Of a DNA stretch of 64,000 nt, positions 8,936-17,124 are shown in pieces. The position numbers were made by a program, and so were the translations under genes. The notes under the pieces are model-generated. The model searched no databases and had not been told where the DNA came from. It saw only the letters and a program-made list of their open reading frames with translations. Source of the DNA: Paraburkholderia fungorum. Its GTDB lineage: Bacteria; Pseudomonadota; Gammaproteobacteria; Burkholderiales; Burkholderiaceae. Location: NCBI RefSeq assembly GCF_902833645.1, contig NZ_CADFGE010000010.1, positions 62,001-126,000 on the forward strand. The letters run 5' to 3'. Position 1 is the first letter of the stretch. Each line of letters opens with the position of its first letter.

Positions 8936-11542
8936 TCAGCTTTTACCGCCCGCGTCACCAGCGGTCGGAATCTGCGGCGGGATCGGCGCGGTCTGCCCGG
9001 TCGGCGGCGGCGCCGGACGCGGTTCGTGCGACACATCGCGCGCCGCCGCCACGGCAACGTGCGCGGCACGCATCGAAGCGCCTGTCGCGGCATGCACGTG
9101 TTCAGGTCCATGCCCATGCGCAAGCTCATCGTCCGGCAAAGGCTGCCCTTCACTATCTTTCGATGACGTGTACACCCGCATTTGCGGCACGGGAATCTCG
9201 ATGCCGGCCTCGTCCATCTTGCGTTTCAGCCTCAGATTGAAAGCGCGCGCCACGCTCCATTGCTGTAACGGCCGCGTCTTGATCTGCCCTTTCACGACCA
9301 TCCAGTTCGGATCGAAACGGTCGAGCCCCCACACCTCGATCGGTCCGAGCATTTCGCGCCGGTAACGAAAGTCGGCCATCAGATCGGCGCCGACTTCGCG
9401 AATCAGTTGCGTGATCTGATCGACATCGGTCGAGAACGACATCCGCACTTCGAACACCGCGTAGGCGAAATCGCGCGACAGGTTCTTGACGATCTTGATC
9501 TGTGAAAACGGAATCGCGTGAATCGCGCCTTGCCCGTCGCGCAAACGGACCGTACGGATCGACAGATGCTCGACCGTGCCCGCATGGCCACCGTCTACGT
9601 CGATCCAGTCGCCGACCGAAATCGTATCTTCGATGATGATGAACAGCCCTGTGATCAGGTCGGTCACGAGCGACTGCGCGCCGAAACCGATCGCGAGACC
9701 AATCACGCCGGCACCGGCCAGCAGCGGCGTCACATTGATGCCCAGATTCGCCGCGGTGACGATGCCGGCAATCGTCATGATCGACACCAGCAGCACGTTG
9801 CGCAGCAACGGTAGCATCGTGCGCGCCCGCATGCTCGGATTACGCGATTTGTTGCGCAGACTGCCTGGATTGAGGGTTTCGGTGATCGCGGTATCGACAA
9901 GAATCCACAGCAGCCATGAAATGAACACGGTTGCGACGATCGCGGTCACCGCATGGGCAATCCCGCGCGCGGCAACGTTTTCCTCCACGACTTCCGCGAG
10001 CGACACGCCCCACAACCGCGCCGCCAGTTCAAAGAACAGCAGCCAGATGAACAACGTGAGCAGCGTGCCGCAAAAGCGCAACAAGCGCGACAGATAAGGC
10101 GAGCGGCGCCGTGCGCGCGCGCTGCGCGGGCGCGTCACGCGCAGCACGACGGCCGACAGGAAAAATGCCAGCACCAGCAGCAGTGCGGTCACCACCGAAA
10201 TCTGCAGCACGTTTTCGCTGGAACCCGAGCCGCCGAGCGTGGCGACCACCGACGCGGTGGCCAGCACCAGCACCGGCACATGCCAGAGCGAGGCGAGCAC
10301 GTCGAACGCGTCGGTCGCGGCCTGATGGTCGTTCCGCTGGTCGTAGGCCCGGTTGCGGATCAGATGCGCGACGGGCCGGCGAAACGCCAGCGCGAAATAG
10401 CCGGTGAGCACGGCGGCAGTCATGTTGGCCGCCGTCGAAATCAGCGCGGCGAGATTCGATCCCAGTTGATGCTCGACGTCGTAGTTGACCGCCGCATCGC
10501 CGAGCGCGGCGCATATGCCCACCACGAACAGCACGCGCCGCGCGTGATCGAGCAGCAGACGCACGGCAACTCGCCGGTGCCCCGAGCCGAACAGCGAAAA
10601 CATGATCAGACAGATCGCCGAAAACACCGCGCCCGCGACAATCGCATAGGCGACCACCATGCCGAGCGTACGGCCGAGCTCATCGGGCATGGCTCGCGCG
10701 AACAGCAAGGCGGCGAGAAAGGCGACGATCCACGGCCCGACGCGGCGCAGTGCAAAGATCAGCAATTCGCGCGTGGTGGGATTCGGGTTGAGCCCCAGAA
10801 CGATGCCGAAGCGCCGGTACAGCCGGTGTTGCACGTAGATCAGCGCGCCGGCGCACGCCCCCCAGCCGGCCAGCATGGCGATCATCGAGAAGACGATGCG
10901 CCCGAAGCTTTCCTGCCCTTGACCCGAAATGATCGTATAGAGCTCGTTGCCGGCCGCGTTGAAGCGGCCGCCCCAATAGCGCACCGGCGTGCGGCCTTGA
11001 TGCACGTCGGATTCGAACGACGCGATGCCCGACGCGATGGCGCCGAGCAAGCCCGGGCTCGGTTGCGCGGGCGCGGGCTGCGCGACGTTTTGCGAGACAT
11101 CGCGCAGCTTCTTGAGCTGGGCGACGAGCGCGCTGCGCTGCCGATCGTTGTCGAGTGTCGAGATCACGCTGTCGAGCGAGCGCGCCAGTTCCGCCTGGCT
11201 CGCAGGCGACGGCGCGGAGGCCGCGTCCGCGGCGGAGGCGCCCGAGGCGGCGGACGCAGGGGTCGCTGTCGCGCTATTGATCAGACTCTGTAAAGCCGGA
11301 ATAACAGGCGTGCCGGCGCCGGCAGCCTGGGCCGCGGCGGGCATCCATCCAATGCTGAGAATCAGCGCGACGCACACCGTGAGCGCCCACGCGCCGAACC
11401 ACGCCGCGACGCGAGCACGAACACCGCGTCCAGCGCTGCATCCGATCTGATTGAAATTAAACTGAAAGGCGGCGCGAGTCGCCGGTTGTTCGCCGTTAGA
11501 CGGCGCGGCCCCGGACTCACGCCGCAATTGGCATGACTGCAT
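8936..11542 (-). CDS. Large MscS-family mechanosensitive channel
   Basis: The 868-residue protein has a possible signal segment near residues 44-72, a periplasmic region rich in Ala/Ser, then many membrane helices. A C-terminal MscS core sits at about residues 590-800, with the pore-lining helix (LLAGAGVIGLAIGFGAQSLV) and the beta-domain start (DTISVGDWIDVDG). The C-terminal cytoplasmic part ends in a His- and Pro-rich tail. MscS channels release solutes on hypo-osmotic shock; this long form resembles the MscK/DUF3772-type proteins. The ATG at 11542 is preferred over an in-frame start 50 codons upstream because the extension is not protein-like. It is convergent with the dioxygenase gene, 18 bp away. 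Confidence 0.9.
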   Translation of the reverse strand: MQSCQLRRESGAAPSNGEQPATRAAFQFNFNQIGCSAGRGVRARVAAWFGAWALTVCVALILSIGWMPAAAQAAGAGTPVIPALQSLINSATATPASAASGASAADAASAPSPASQAELARSLDSVISTLDNDRQRSALVAQLKKLRDVSQNVAQPAPAQPSPGLLGAIASGIASFESDVHQGRTPVRYWGGRFNAAGNELYTIISGQGQESFGRIVFSMIAMLAGWGACAGALIYVQHRLYRRFGIVLGLNPNPTTRELLIFALRRVGPWIVAFLAALLFARAMPDELGRTLGMVVAYAIVAGAVFSAICLIMFSLFGSGHRRVAVRLLLDHARRVLFVVGICAALGDAAVNYDVEHQLGSNLAALISTAANMTAAVLTGYFALAFRRPVAHLIRNRAYDQRNDHQAATDAFDVLASLWHVPVLVLATASVVATLGGSGSSENVLQISVVTALLLVLAFFLSAVVLRVTRPRSARARRRSPYLSRLLRFCGTLLTLFIWLLFFELAARLWGVSLAEVVEENVAARGIAHAVTAIVATVFISWLLWILVDTAITETLNPGSLRNKSRNPSMRARTMLPLLRNVLLVSIMTIAGIVTAANLGINVTPLLAGAGVIGLAIGFGAQSLVTDLITGLFIIIEDTISVGDWIDVDGGHAGTVEHLSIRTVRLRDGQGAIHAIPFSQIKIVKNLSRDFAYAVFEVRMSFSTDVDQITQLIREVGADLMADFRYRREMLGPIEVWGLDRFDPNWMVVKGQIKTRPLQQWSVARAFNLRLKRKMDEAGIEIPVPQMRVYTSSKDSEGQPLPDDELAHGHGPEHVHAATGASMRAAHVAVAAARDVSHEPRPAPPPTGQTAPIPPQIPTAGDAGGKS

Positions 11543-11742
11543 GGCGATCCGTAAGAAAACGGGAGACGCCAGTGTAGCCGCAGTTTCACAGCAGGCAACC
11601 GAACATGCGTAACCGATTGTTAGGACGCTTGCGCAAACCCGGCGATTGGCGGGCCACCCGATCCGCCGGGCGGCCGCTACGACGCATGCCACGGACTACG
11701 CGCGACACGAGCCGCGTGCGGGCCCATACGGCACGTTAAGGC

Positions 11743-12390
11743 TCAGTAAGCCACCGTCGCGATCTGACGGATAAAACGGCCCTGCTCCAGTTCATCGACG
11801 AAGGCGATCGCATAGTCTTCCGCGGAAATACGGCTATTACCCTCGGCGTCGGCGATAAGCGTGTTCGCACCCGTGCGGAACTTCCCGGTGCGCTCGCCCG
11901 GGGCGATCAGCGCGGCCGGCGCGAAGAAAGTCCAGTCGAGATCGGTGATGCCGCGGTAGTAGTCGAATGCATCGCGATGCGCCAGCGCGACCGCTTTGTA
12001 GGCATCCGGGAAGCCGTCCGTGTCGACCAGTTGCTTGCCCGGTGCGACTTCGAGCGAGCCCGCGCCGCCCACCACCACCAGACGCTTCAGCCCCGCTGCG
12101 CGCACGCCGTCGACCAGCGCATGGCTGGCCTTGCTCACCGCTGCCGGGTCGTCTTTCGGCGGCGCGTATGCGCTGGCGACCACGTCGTGACCGCGCACTG
12201 CGGCGCTGACGCTCGCGGCGTCGAGCACGTCGGCCTGTGCAGCCGTCACATTCGCCAGATCCGCCGGCACGCGTGCCGGATTGCGCGCCAGCGCCGTCAC
12301 CTGATGCCCACGACGAGCCGCTTCCGCGGCGATCCGCGAACCAATCATGCCGGTGGCGCCGAACAACGCGATCTTCAACTGTTTGCTCAT
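11743..12390 (-). CDS. NAD(P)-binding protein of the YwnB/NmrA-like SDR type
   Basis: The 215-residue product starts with a Rossmann dinucleotide motif (IALFGATGMIGSRIAAEA, residues 6-23), followed by RGHQVTALARNP and a VVGGAGSL segment. Proteins of this kind are atypical short-chain dehydrogenases; their substrates are mostly unknown. The ATG at 12390 follows AGGAG by eight bases. It lies directly downstream of an Rrf2-type regulator, the same pairing as B. subtilis ywnA-ywnB. It has its own promoter region with an operator-like palindrome matching one in front of the regulator, and a terminator separates the two genes, so they appear to be co-regulated but separately transcribed. Confidence 0.88.
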   Translation of the reverse strand: MSKQLKIALFGATGMIGSRIAAEAARRGHQVTALARNPARVPADLANVTAAQADVLDAASVSAAVRGHDVVASAYAPPKDDPAAVSKASHALVDGVRAAGLKRLVVVGGAGSLEVAPGKQLVDTDGFPDAYKAVALAHRDAFDYYRGITDLDWTFFAPAALIAPGERTGKFRTGANTLIADAEGNSRISAEDYAIAFVDELEQGRFIRQIATVAY

Positions 12391-12417
12391 TTCGATACTC
12401 CTGGTATGTAAGCCAAT

Positions 12418-12438
12418 ATGTAACCACATTGATTACAT
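12418..12438. promoter_or_regulatory. Operator-like palindrome upstream of the YwnB-like gene
   Basis: ATGTAACCAC-A-TTGATTACAT is an imperfect inverted repeat ending 28 bases before the gene's start codon. It matches the site at 13017-13036 at 17 of 20 positions. The spacing to the start codon is nearly the same at both genes, which suggests binding by the neighbouring Rrf2-type repressor. Confidence 0.7.
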
Positions 12439-12445
12439 ATATTCC

Positions 12446-12471
12446 GGAAAAAAGAGGGGCATCAGCCCCTT
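12446..12471 (-). terminator. Rho-independent terminator after the Rrf2-type gene
   Basis: On the minus strand the sequence AGGGGC-TGAT-GCCCCT is followed by CTTTTTTCC, a six-base-pair GC-rich stem with a T-run. It lies about 64 bases after the regulator's stop codon and before the operator of the next gene. Confidence 0.8.
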
Positions 12472-12534
12472 CCATTCTCAGGCGCGCGTCGCGACTACTT
12501 CGCGCGCGCCCTTCTGTACCGCTTCTTTGCTACG

Positions 12535-12990
12535 TTATCCGTGCGAACGCCGCTTACGCTCACGCGCCCGTTCGGCGCGCACTACGTCGGCAGTGGCGTC
12601 CGCAAGTGTGCGCGCGCCGAGCGACGCTTCCATAGCCTGCTGCGCTTCGTCGATGATACCGCGCAGCACGACCTGAATATTACGCCCCACCATGCATGCC
12701 GGATTCGGCTCCTCGCGATGCATGGCGAACAATTGCGCGTCGTCCACCGCGCGGTACACCTCGAGCAGGGTAATGCTTTCGGGCGCCCGGGCGAGCAGCG
12801 CACCGCCGCCCGCGCCAAGTTGCGAGGTCGTGAGACCGGCGTCGGCCAACATGGTCAGCAGACGCCGGATCAGCGCAGGATTCGTATTCACGCTGCCCGC
12901 GATCATCTCCGACGAAAGCGGCACGCCCTCCTGCAACGACAGCAGCGCGAGCACGTGCACAGCAAACGCAAACCGGCTACTCGTATTCAC
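12535..12990 (-). CDS. Rrf2-family transcriptional regulator, YwnA-like
   Basis: The 151-residue protein begins MNTSSRFAFAVHVLALL, typical of YwnA-like Rrf2 proteins. A helix-turn-helix follows at about residues 20-50 (SSEMIAGSVNTNPALIRRLL), then a wing with GAGGGALLAR. It has one cysteine in the effector region (PACMVGRN), not the three-Cys FeS pattern of IscR, so a thiol or electrophile sensor is more likely. A GTG start at 12990 is chosen because it follows AGG at six bases and gives the family N-terminus; a TTG at 13014 is less likely. It lies upstream of the YwnB-like gene and carries an operator-like palindrome 27 bases upstream, which suggests autoregulation. Confidence 0.9.
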   Translation of the reverse strand: MNTSSRFAFAVHVLALLSLQEGVPLSSEMIAGSVNTNPALIRRLLTMLADAGLTTSQLGAGGGALLARAPESITLLEVYRAVDDAQLFAMHREEPNPACMVGRNIQVVLRGIIDEAQQAMEASLGARTLADATADVVRAERARERKRRSHG

Positions 12991-13016
12991 AGCAAACCTG
13001 CCCGGCAACGACAATG

Positions 13017-13036
13017 TGTAACCATAGTAATTACAT
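13017..13036. promoter_or_regulatory. Operator-like palindrome upstream of the Rrf2-type gene
   Basis: TGTAACCATAGTAATTACAT contains the arms TGTAA and TTACA. It differs from the site at 12419-12438 at only three positions and sits 27 bases from the GTG start. It is a probable autoregulatory site. Confidence 0.7.
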
Positions 13037-13077
13037 TTAATCCGGCTGTCAAACGGACGGCTGCATAGACCGTCCTC

Positions 13078-13554
13078 TCACTTGTCCATCTGCTTTTGCG
13101 CATCGCTGGAATCGCCCGATGCCGACGAGGAAGCGGAGGCCGCCGCCGACGCCGAACTTTGCGCCGACCATTCCTGCAGCTTGCGCCCGGCGTTCTCGAG
13201 GCCCTGGCCGGTCAGCGCCGCCGCCTTGCCGAGCTGCGCGTTCGTGGCGCTCGCCGCGTTTTGCAGGTTGGCCTGCGCGCTCGATGCCAGCGCGGCGGGA
13301 TCGATTTTGATCGACGGCGCGGAAGCTGCGGAGTCCAGATTCTGCTGCGCCGTTGCCTTGGTCGCATCGACCTGCTGACCGACGTAGCTGGCTGCCTGAT
13401 CGAGCTTCTGACCGGCGGCTTGGGCCGCCTCATTGAGCTTGCCGGCGACCTGATCTGCCGACGCATCATTCTTTTGACACGCCGTCAGGCCGCCGAACAC
13501 GAGGGCGACAACGGCGGCACGGCGCAACAACGGTGAACGAATGGATAAAGTCAT
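13078..13554 (-). CDS. Ala-rich predicted lipoprotein
   Basis: The 158-residue product has a signal peptide with a basic start (MTLSIRSPLLRRAAV), a hydrophobic core and a lipobox LTAC, with the lipidated Cys at residue 23. The mature part is rich in Ala, Gln and Ser, has heptad-like helical segments (about residues 30-120), and ends in a Ser/Ala tail. This resembles small outer-membrane or periplasmic helical lipoproteins, but I cannot name a function. The ATG at 13554 is chosen because it begins the signal peptide; a longer frame upstream adds sequence without signal character. It is divergent from the DJ-1-like gene. Confidence 0.75.
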   Translation of the reverse strand: MTLSIRSPLLRRAAVVALVFGGLTACQKNDASADQVAGKLNEAAQAAGQKLDQAASYVGQQVDATKATAQQNLDSAASAPSIKIDPAALASSAQANLQNAASATNAQLGKAAALTGQGLENAGRKLQEWSAQSSASAAASASSSASGDSSDAQKQMDK

Positions 13555-13736
13555 ATCTGTATGTGCTGTGTATGAGCCGCATCGAACGGCTTTCGCATGC
13601 GAAAACGCGCCCATGATACGCCGTTGCGCGGCGAACCCGTTCATCGCGCCGCATGTTGCGTCGCGGTTCTGTCAAACGTGTTGGAGTAGACTGACTGCCC
13701 GCTCGATGTATTCCGTTGATCAACTGGAGGCATGCG

Positions 13737-14318
13737 ATGGCAGCAAAGAAGATTCTGTTCCTGACCGGCGACTTCGCCGAGGATTACGAAACGATGGTGC
13801 CGTTTCAGGCACTGCAGGCCGTCGGCCACGTAGTCGACGCGGTCTGTCCGAACAAGAAAGCCGGCGAGAAGATCAAGACCGCGATTCACGATTTCGAAGG
13901 CGACCAGACCTACACCGAAAAGCCCGGCCATCAATTCACCCTCAATGCGACATTCGAGGACGCCGATTCCCGTCAGTACGACGCACTGGCCATCGCGGGC
14001 GGCCGCGCGCCCGAGTATCTGCGTCTGAATCAGAAGGTCATCGAGCTGGTACGGCAGTTCGCCGAAGCGGGCAAGCCGATCGCGGCGATCTGCCACGCGG
14101 CGCAATTGCTGGCCGCCGCCGACGTGATCCGCGGCAAGCGCATTTCCGCCTACCCGGCCTGCGCGCCCGAAGTGAAGTTGGCCGGCGGCGAGTACGCCGA
14201 CATTCCGGTCGATGCGGCGATCACCGACGCCAATTTCGTCACCGCCCCCGCGTGGCCCGCTCATCCTGAGTGGCTGCGTCAGTTCCTCGTGCTGCTCGGC
14301 ACCCGGATCGAACTCTGA
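13737..14318 (+). CDS. DJ-1/PfpI-family protein (class I glutamine amidotransferase-like)
   Basis: The 193-residue protein shows the DJ-1/PfpI fold. It has the N-terminal ILFLTGDFAEDYE with Glu15, an AIAGGRAPEYL segment, and the nucleophile elbow AAICHAAQ with Cys119 followed by His120. Family members are proteases, glyoxalases, deglycases or chaperones; which applies is not clear. The ATG at 13737 follows GGAGG by six bases. It is preceded by the divergent lipoprotein gene and followed by a 325-bp gap, so it is probably monocistronic. Confidence 0.9.
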   Translation: MAAKKILFLTGDFAEDYETMVPFQALQAVGHVVDAVCPNKKAGEKIKTAIHDFEGDQTYTEKPGHQFTLNATFEDADSRQYDALAIAGGRAPEYLRLNQKVIELVRQFAEAGKPIAAICHAAQLLAAADVIRGKRISAYPACAPEVKLAGGEYADIPVDAAITDANFVTAPAWPAHPEWLRQFLVLLGTRIEL

Positions 14319-14643
14319 TCCCGACGGCGAGCGCCGGCTCATTGCGGCCACGCGCGCTCGCCTTCGCAAGCTCGCCTTCGCAATACTTGCGCGGCAACGC
14401 GGCTTACATTGGCCACACGTCGATTCTGAACCCCACCTCGGGGCGTTTTATCGCCGCTGTGGCTTCCGCTCGACGACAGCAGGACTGATAAAGCTTCAGT
14501 AGAACCACGAAGCGGATTCGCAGAAACCTCTCAATGCGATTGCCCCGGAATGTGCCCTCGTCGCACCCGACTTTGAGACTCGTCCGATAGTTCGCAGCAA
14601 AAGGCTTTCCTATAGTCGCGGGTTGACTTGGGAGCCTTTTTTG
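14319..14643. other. Intergenic stretch without a recognisable gene
   Basis: No frame here looks like protein. It contains a 14-bp tandem duplication (GCTCGCCTTCGCAA twice, 14356-14383) and the leader of the next gene, with GGGAG at 14631-14635 serving as its ribosome binding site. Confidence 0.6.
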
Positions 14644-14970
14644 ATGGAACTGACTGATTGGATCGTCATTCTCGCCGTCACGCTGATGGCGATTGCTTTT
14701 TTTTGCGCACGTACACCGGCCAACTGGTCGCGGGAAAACCGCGCACGGCGTCTGGCGGGTACGCGCATGCTGGTGCAGGCAGCGTGCTCGCTATGGGCGG
14801 CGCTGTTGATCGCCGCACGCGGCCTGTTCGCGCTCGACGGTCTGCCTGGCTTGCACCCGGCGCCGCTCGAAGCGCTGACCGGCATCGCGGTCCTGATCTG
14901 CTGCGGCTGTTACTGGTCGATCCGCGGTAGCAAACTGCTCAAACCACGCCGGCTCTTTACCGCGTACTGA
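14644..14970 (+). CDS. Small three-helix membrane protein of unknown function
   Basis: The 108-residue product has hydrophobic segments at about residues 4-20 (DWIVILAVTLMAIAFFC), 43-60 (MLVQAACSLWAALLIAAR) and 73-92. They are separated by an Arg-rich loop (NWSRENRARRLAGTR), and the tail is basic. This predicts a small inner-membrane protein. No family is recognised. ATG 14644 follows GGGAG by eight bases. Its 3' end overlaps the convergent sensor kinase gene by 14 bases. Confidence 0.65.
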   Translation: MELTDWIVILAVTLMAIAFFCARTPANWSRENRARRLAGTRMLVQAACSLWAALLIAARGLFALDGLPGLHPAPLEALTGIAVLICCGCYWSIRGSKLLKPRRLFTAY

Positions 14971-16717
14971 TGCCAGGCGCGGCATGGGCGGCATTCGCGG
15001 CGTGTACCGCACCGCCGCCGGGACCCGCGCCCTCTGAATCACCGGCTGCTGCACGCGCTTCCCGTCCACCCTGCACCGCGTGAGCACCGTCCGCCAGCGT
15101 CGCGTGTGTTTCGAAAGACCGCTGCGCGCTACGCGTTCCGGCTTCGGGCAGCGACAGATAAAACGTCGTGCCCACCCCCTCTTTCGACTCCGCCCATACG
15201 CGCCCGCCGTGGCGCTCCACCACCCGCCGCACGAGCGCAAGACCGATGCCCTCGCCTGCCGCCACATTGCCGTGCAGCCGCTGAAACGCGTTGAAAAGCC
15301 GCGGCAACGCGACCGCCGGAATACCCAGGCCATTGTCCCGCACGTAAAAAATCCGTAGCGAATGCACGCCCGGCGGGGCCGGCGTCGTACCGATCTCGAT
15401 CAGACCTTCGCGCGACGGGTCCAGATAATTGACCGCGTTGCCGATCAGGTTCGCGAACACCTGTTCAAGCGCGGTCGGGTCGCCCCATACCGGCGGCAGT
15501 TCGTCGACGATCACATGCGCCCGCCGGGCCCGGATCGATCCCTGCATGGCATCGATCACGCGCGGCACGATATCGCGCACTTCGACCTTTTGTTGCCGGT
15601 ACTCGACCCGGCCGACGCGCGACAGCCGCAACAGCGCGTCGATAATATGAGAGGCACGCAACACGGCCGTTTGCAGGAAGTGCAAGGCCTCGCCGATATC
15701 CTCGTCCACCACCCGTTCGATGCGCTGCCGCGGCTCGGCCGCGAGCGACGACTGCCGCAGCACCGCGCGCAGGTCGTCGCAGGCGCGCGTCAGTTCTTTC
15801 GAGAAGCCTTGCAGATTCACCAGCGGCGCACGCAGGTCGTGCGACACGCTGTAGATGAACATTTCGTTCTCCTGGGTCTGTTGCCGCAAGGTCTCGTTGA
15901 TGCGCGCCAGTTCGCCGGCGCGGCGCGCGAGATCGGACTGAAAGCGCGCCTGGATGCGCTCGGCTTCGAGCAGGCGCCGGCTGGTTTCATGCAAGGTCAG
16001 ATCGAGCCGGGCAATTTCGTCGCGGCCCGGACCGATCGGCGCCAGCGGCTCGTTGCCCGCAAGGCGCCCGGCATTGTCAGAGAGCAGCGCGAGCCGGCCG
16101 CGCACGCCACGCGTGAACAACCAGATGGCCACCGCGACGAACAGCAAGGAGCCGAGCACGGCCGCGACGACCAGCATCTGCTGCCGTTCACGCGCGGCGC
16201 CGGCGGCGCTTGAACGCAACGTGTCGAGGCGCCGCTCTTCACTCTGGAAGGCCGCCACTTGCTGGCGGAAGCGATCGAGCACGTCGGCGCCGCCCAGATC
16301 TCGAAAGCGATCGAGCAGATCGCGCCGCCGCCCCGAATGCAGCATGTCCTGAACGCGGTCCGACCATTGGCGATAGCCCTGCACCGCCTGGCGCACCTGC
16401 ACCACCCGTTCGACTTGCGCCGGGTTATCGGCCACCAGCTCGGCCAGTTGATCGATGCGACGGTCGACGTCCATCCACACCGTGACCGGCGTGGTAAAGC
16501 GGGTATCGTTGGCGAGCACCGCGCCGCGCAGCGCCACCGACTCACCCAGCACCGGATCGAGAATCGCGGTGGTCTGGCGCAGCACGTCTTCGCTATGGAT
16601 AGCCCACCGCTCGGCTTGTGCCGCGTCGGACTGCGCCTTGACCAGGCCGGACAGCAGCGCCAATTCGAAGAAAGCCGGAATCGCGATCAGCAACAGGCCT
16701 TTAGTGGTCAGTCTCAT
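14957..16717 (-). CDS. Membrane sensor histidine kinase with CHASE3-like sensor and HAMP domain
   Basis: The 586-residue protein starts with a membrane helix (LLLIAIPAFFELALLSGLV), then a periplasmic helical region of CHASE3 type to about residue 175. A second membrane helix at about 180-200 and a HAMP linker follow. A HisKA domain has the phosphorylated His near residue 290 (YSVSHDLRAPL), and the ATPase domain has N box (NLIGNAVNYL), G1 (DNGLGIP) and G2 (GEGIGLALV). The architecture resembles cyanophytochrome-like kinases fed by CHASE3 sensors. No response regulator is adjacent, so its partner is encoded elsewhere. ATG 16717 is chosen because it gives a short basic N-terminus before the helix. 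Confidence 0.92.
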   Translation of the reverse strand: MRLTTKGLLLIAIPAFFELALLSGLVKAQSDAAQAERWAIHSEDVLRQTTAILDPVLGESVALRGAVLANDTRFTTPVTVWMDVDRRIDQLAELVADNPAQVERVVQVRQAVQGYRQWSDRVQDMLHSGRRRDLLDRFRDLGGADVLDRFRQQVAAFQSEERRLDTLRSSAAGAARERQQMLVVAAVLGSLLFVAVAIWLFTRGVRGRLALLSDNAGRLAGNEPLAPIGPGRDEIARLDLTLHETSRRLLEAERIQARFQSDLARRAGELARINETLRQQTQENEMFIYSVSHDLRAPLVNLQGFSKELTRACDDLRAVLRQSSLAAEPRQRIERVVDEDIGEALHFLQTAVLRASHIIDALLRLSRVGRVEYRQQKVEVRDIVPRVIDAMQGSIRARRAHVIVDELPPVWGDPTALEQVFANLIGNAVNYLDPSREGLIEIGTTPAPPGVHSLRIFYVRDNGLGIPAVALPRLFNAFQRLHGNVAAGEGIGLALVRRVVERHGGRVWAESKEGVGTTFYLSLPEAGTRSAQRSFETHATLADGAHAVQGGREARAAAGDSEGAGPGGGAVHAANAAHAAPGISTR

Positions 16718-17124
16718 GCGTGCGCATTGGAGGTCGATGGCCGGCAGATCATGCACGGGGACGGCACATTATGTGGGCGTTTGCGCAGGAAGACAAAGAC
16801 GGCACGTCAGGAATCATGCTTGTTCCGCCAGATATCGTTCCGTACGCAGCGATTGCGCATAGAACGTCAGGCTTTTGAATTAAACGTAAATCAAATTTAA
16901 TAATTTGCCCACATTTGGATCATGAGAGCGGGAGCGAAACCGTCATGCACTTAAATTGTGCTTTCGTTGCCATTCGAGGTGCAAGGAAAAACTGACGCTG
17001 AATTGCCTGCACGTCACAACAAACCCATTCCGGTGCGGCCCTGCACCTGATCGACGCTTTCGGCACAAATTTGGCCCGGTTCTTGCATTCAATGCCCGCT
17101 TTTTTGGCATAAGCGGGACACTCG
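16718..17124. other. Intergenic region between the sensor kinase and amtB
   Basis: This 407-bp divergent region is AT-rich near 16875-16925. It holds an inverted repeat GGTGC-N6-GCACC at about 17032-17048 and a sigma-54 promoter at 17072-17087. No coding frame was recognised. Confidence 0.6.
17072..17087 (+). promoter_or_regulatory. Sigma-54 (RpoN) promoter of amtB
   Basis: TGGCCCGGTTCTTGCA matches the -24/-12 consensus TGGCACG-N4-TTGCA except for one base in the -24 box. GG and GC are ten bases apart, as RpoN requires. It lies 37 bases before the amtB start codon, so the gene is expected to be nitrogen-controlled through NtrC. A clear NtrC site was not found. Confidence 0.8.

Noticed and set aside
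9953..11293. Long plus-strand open frame opposite the MscS gene
   Set aside because: It is His-, Arg- and Gln-rich and antisense to a clear channel gene.
17032..17048. GGTGC-N6-GCACC as an NtrC site for amtB
   Set aside because: NtrC sites have the opposite arm order (GCAC...GTGC), so this repeat does not fit although the sigma-54 promoter does.
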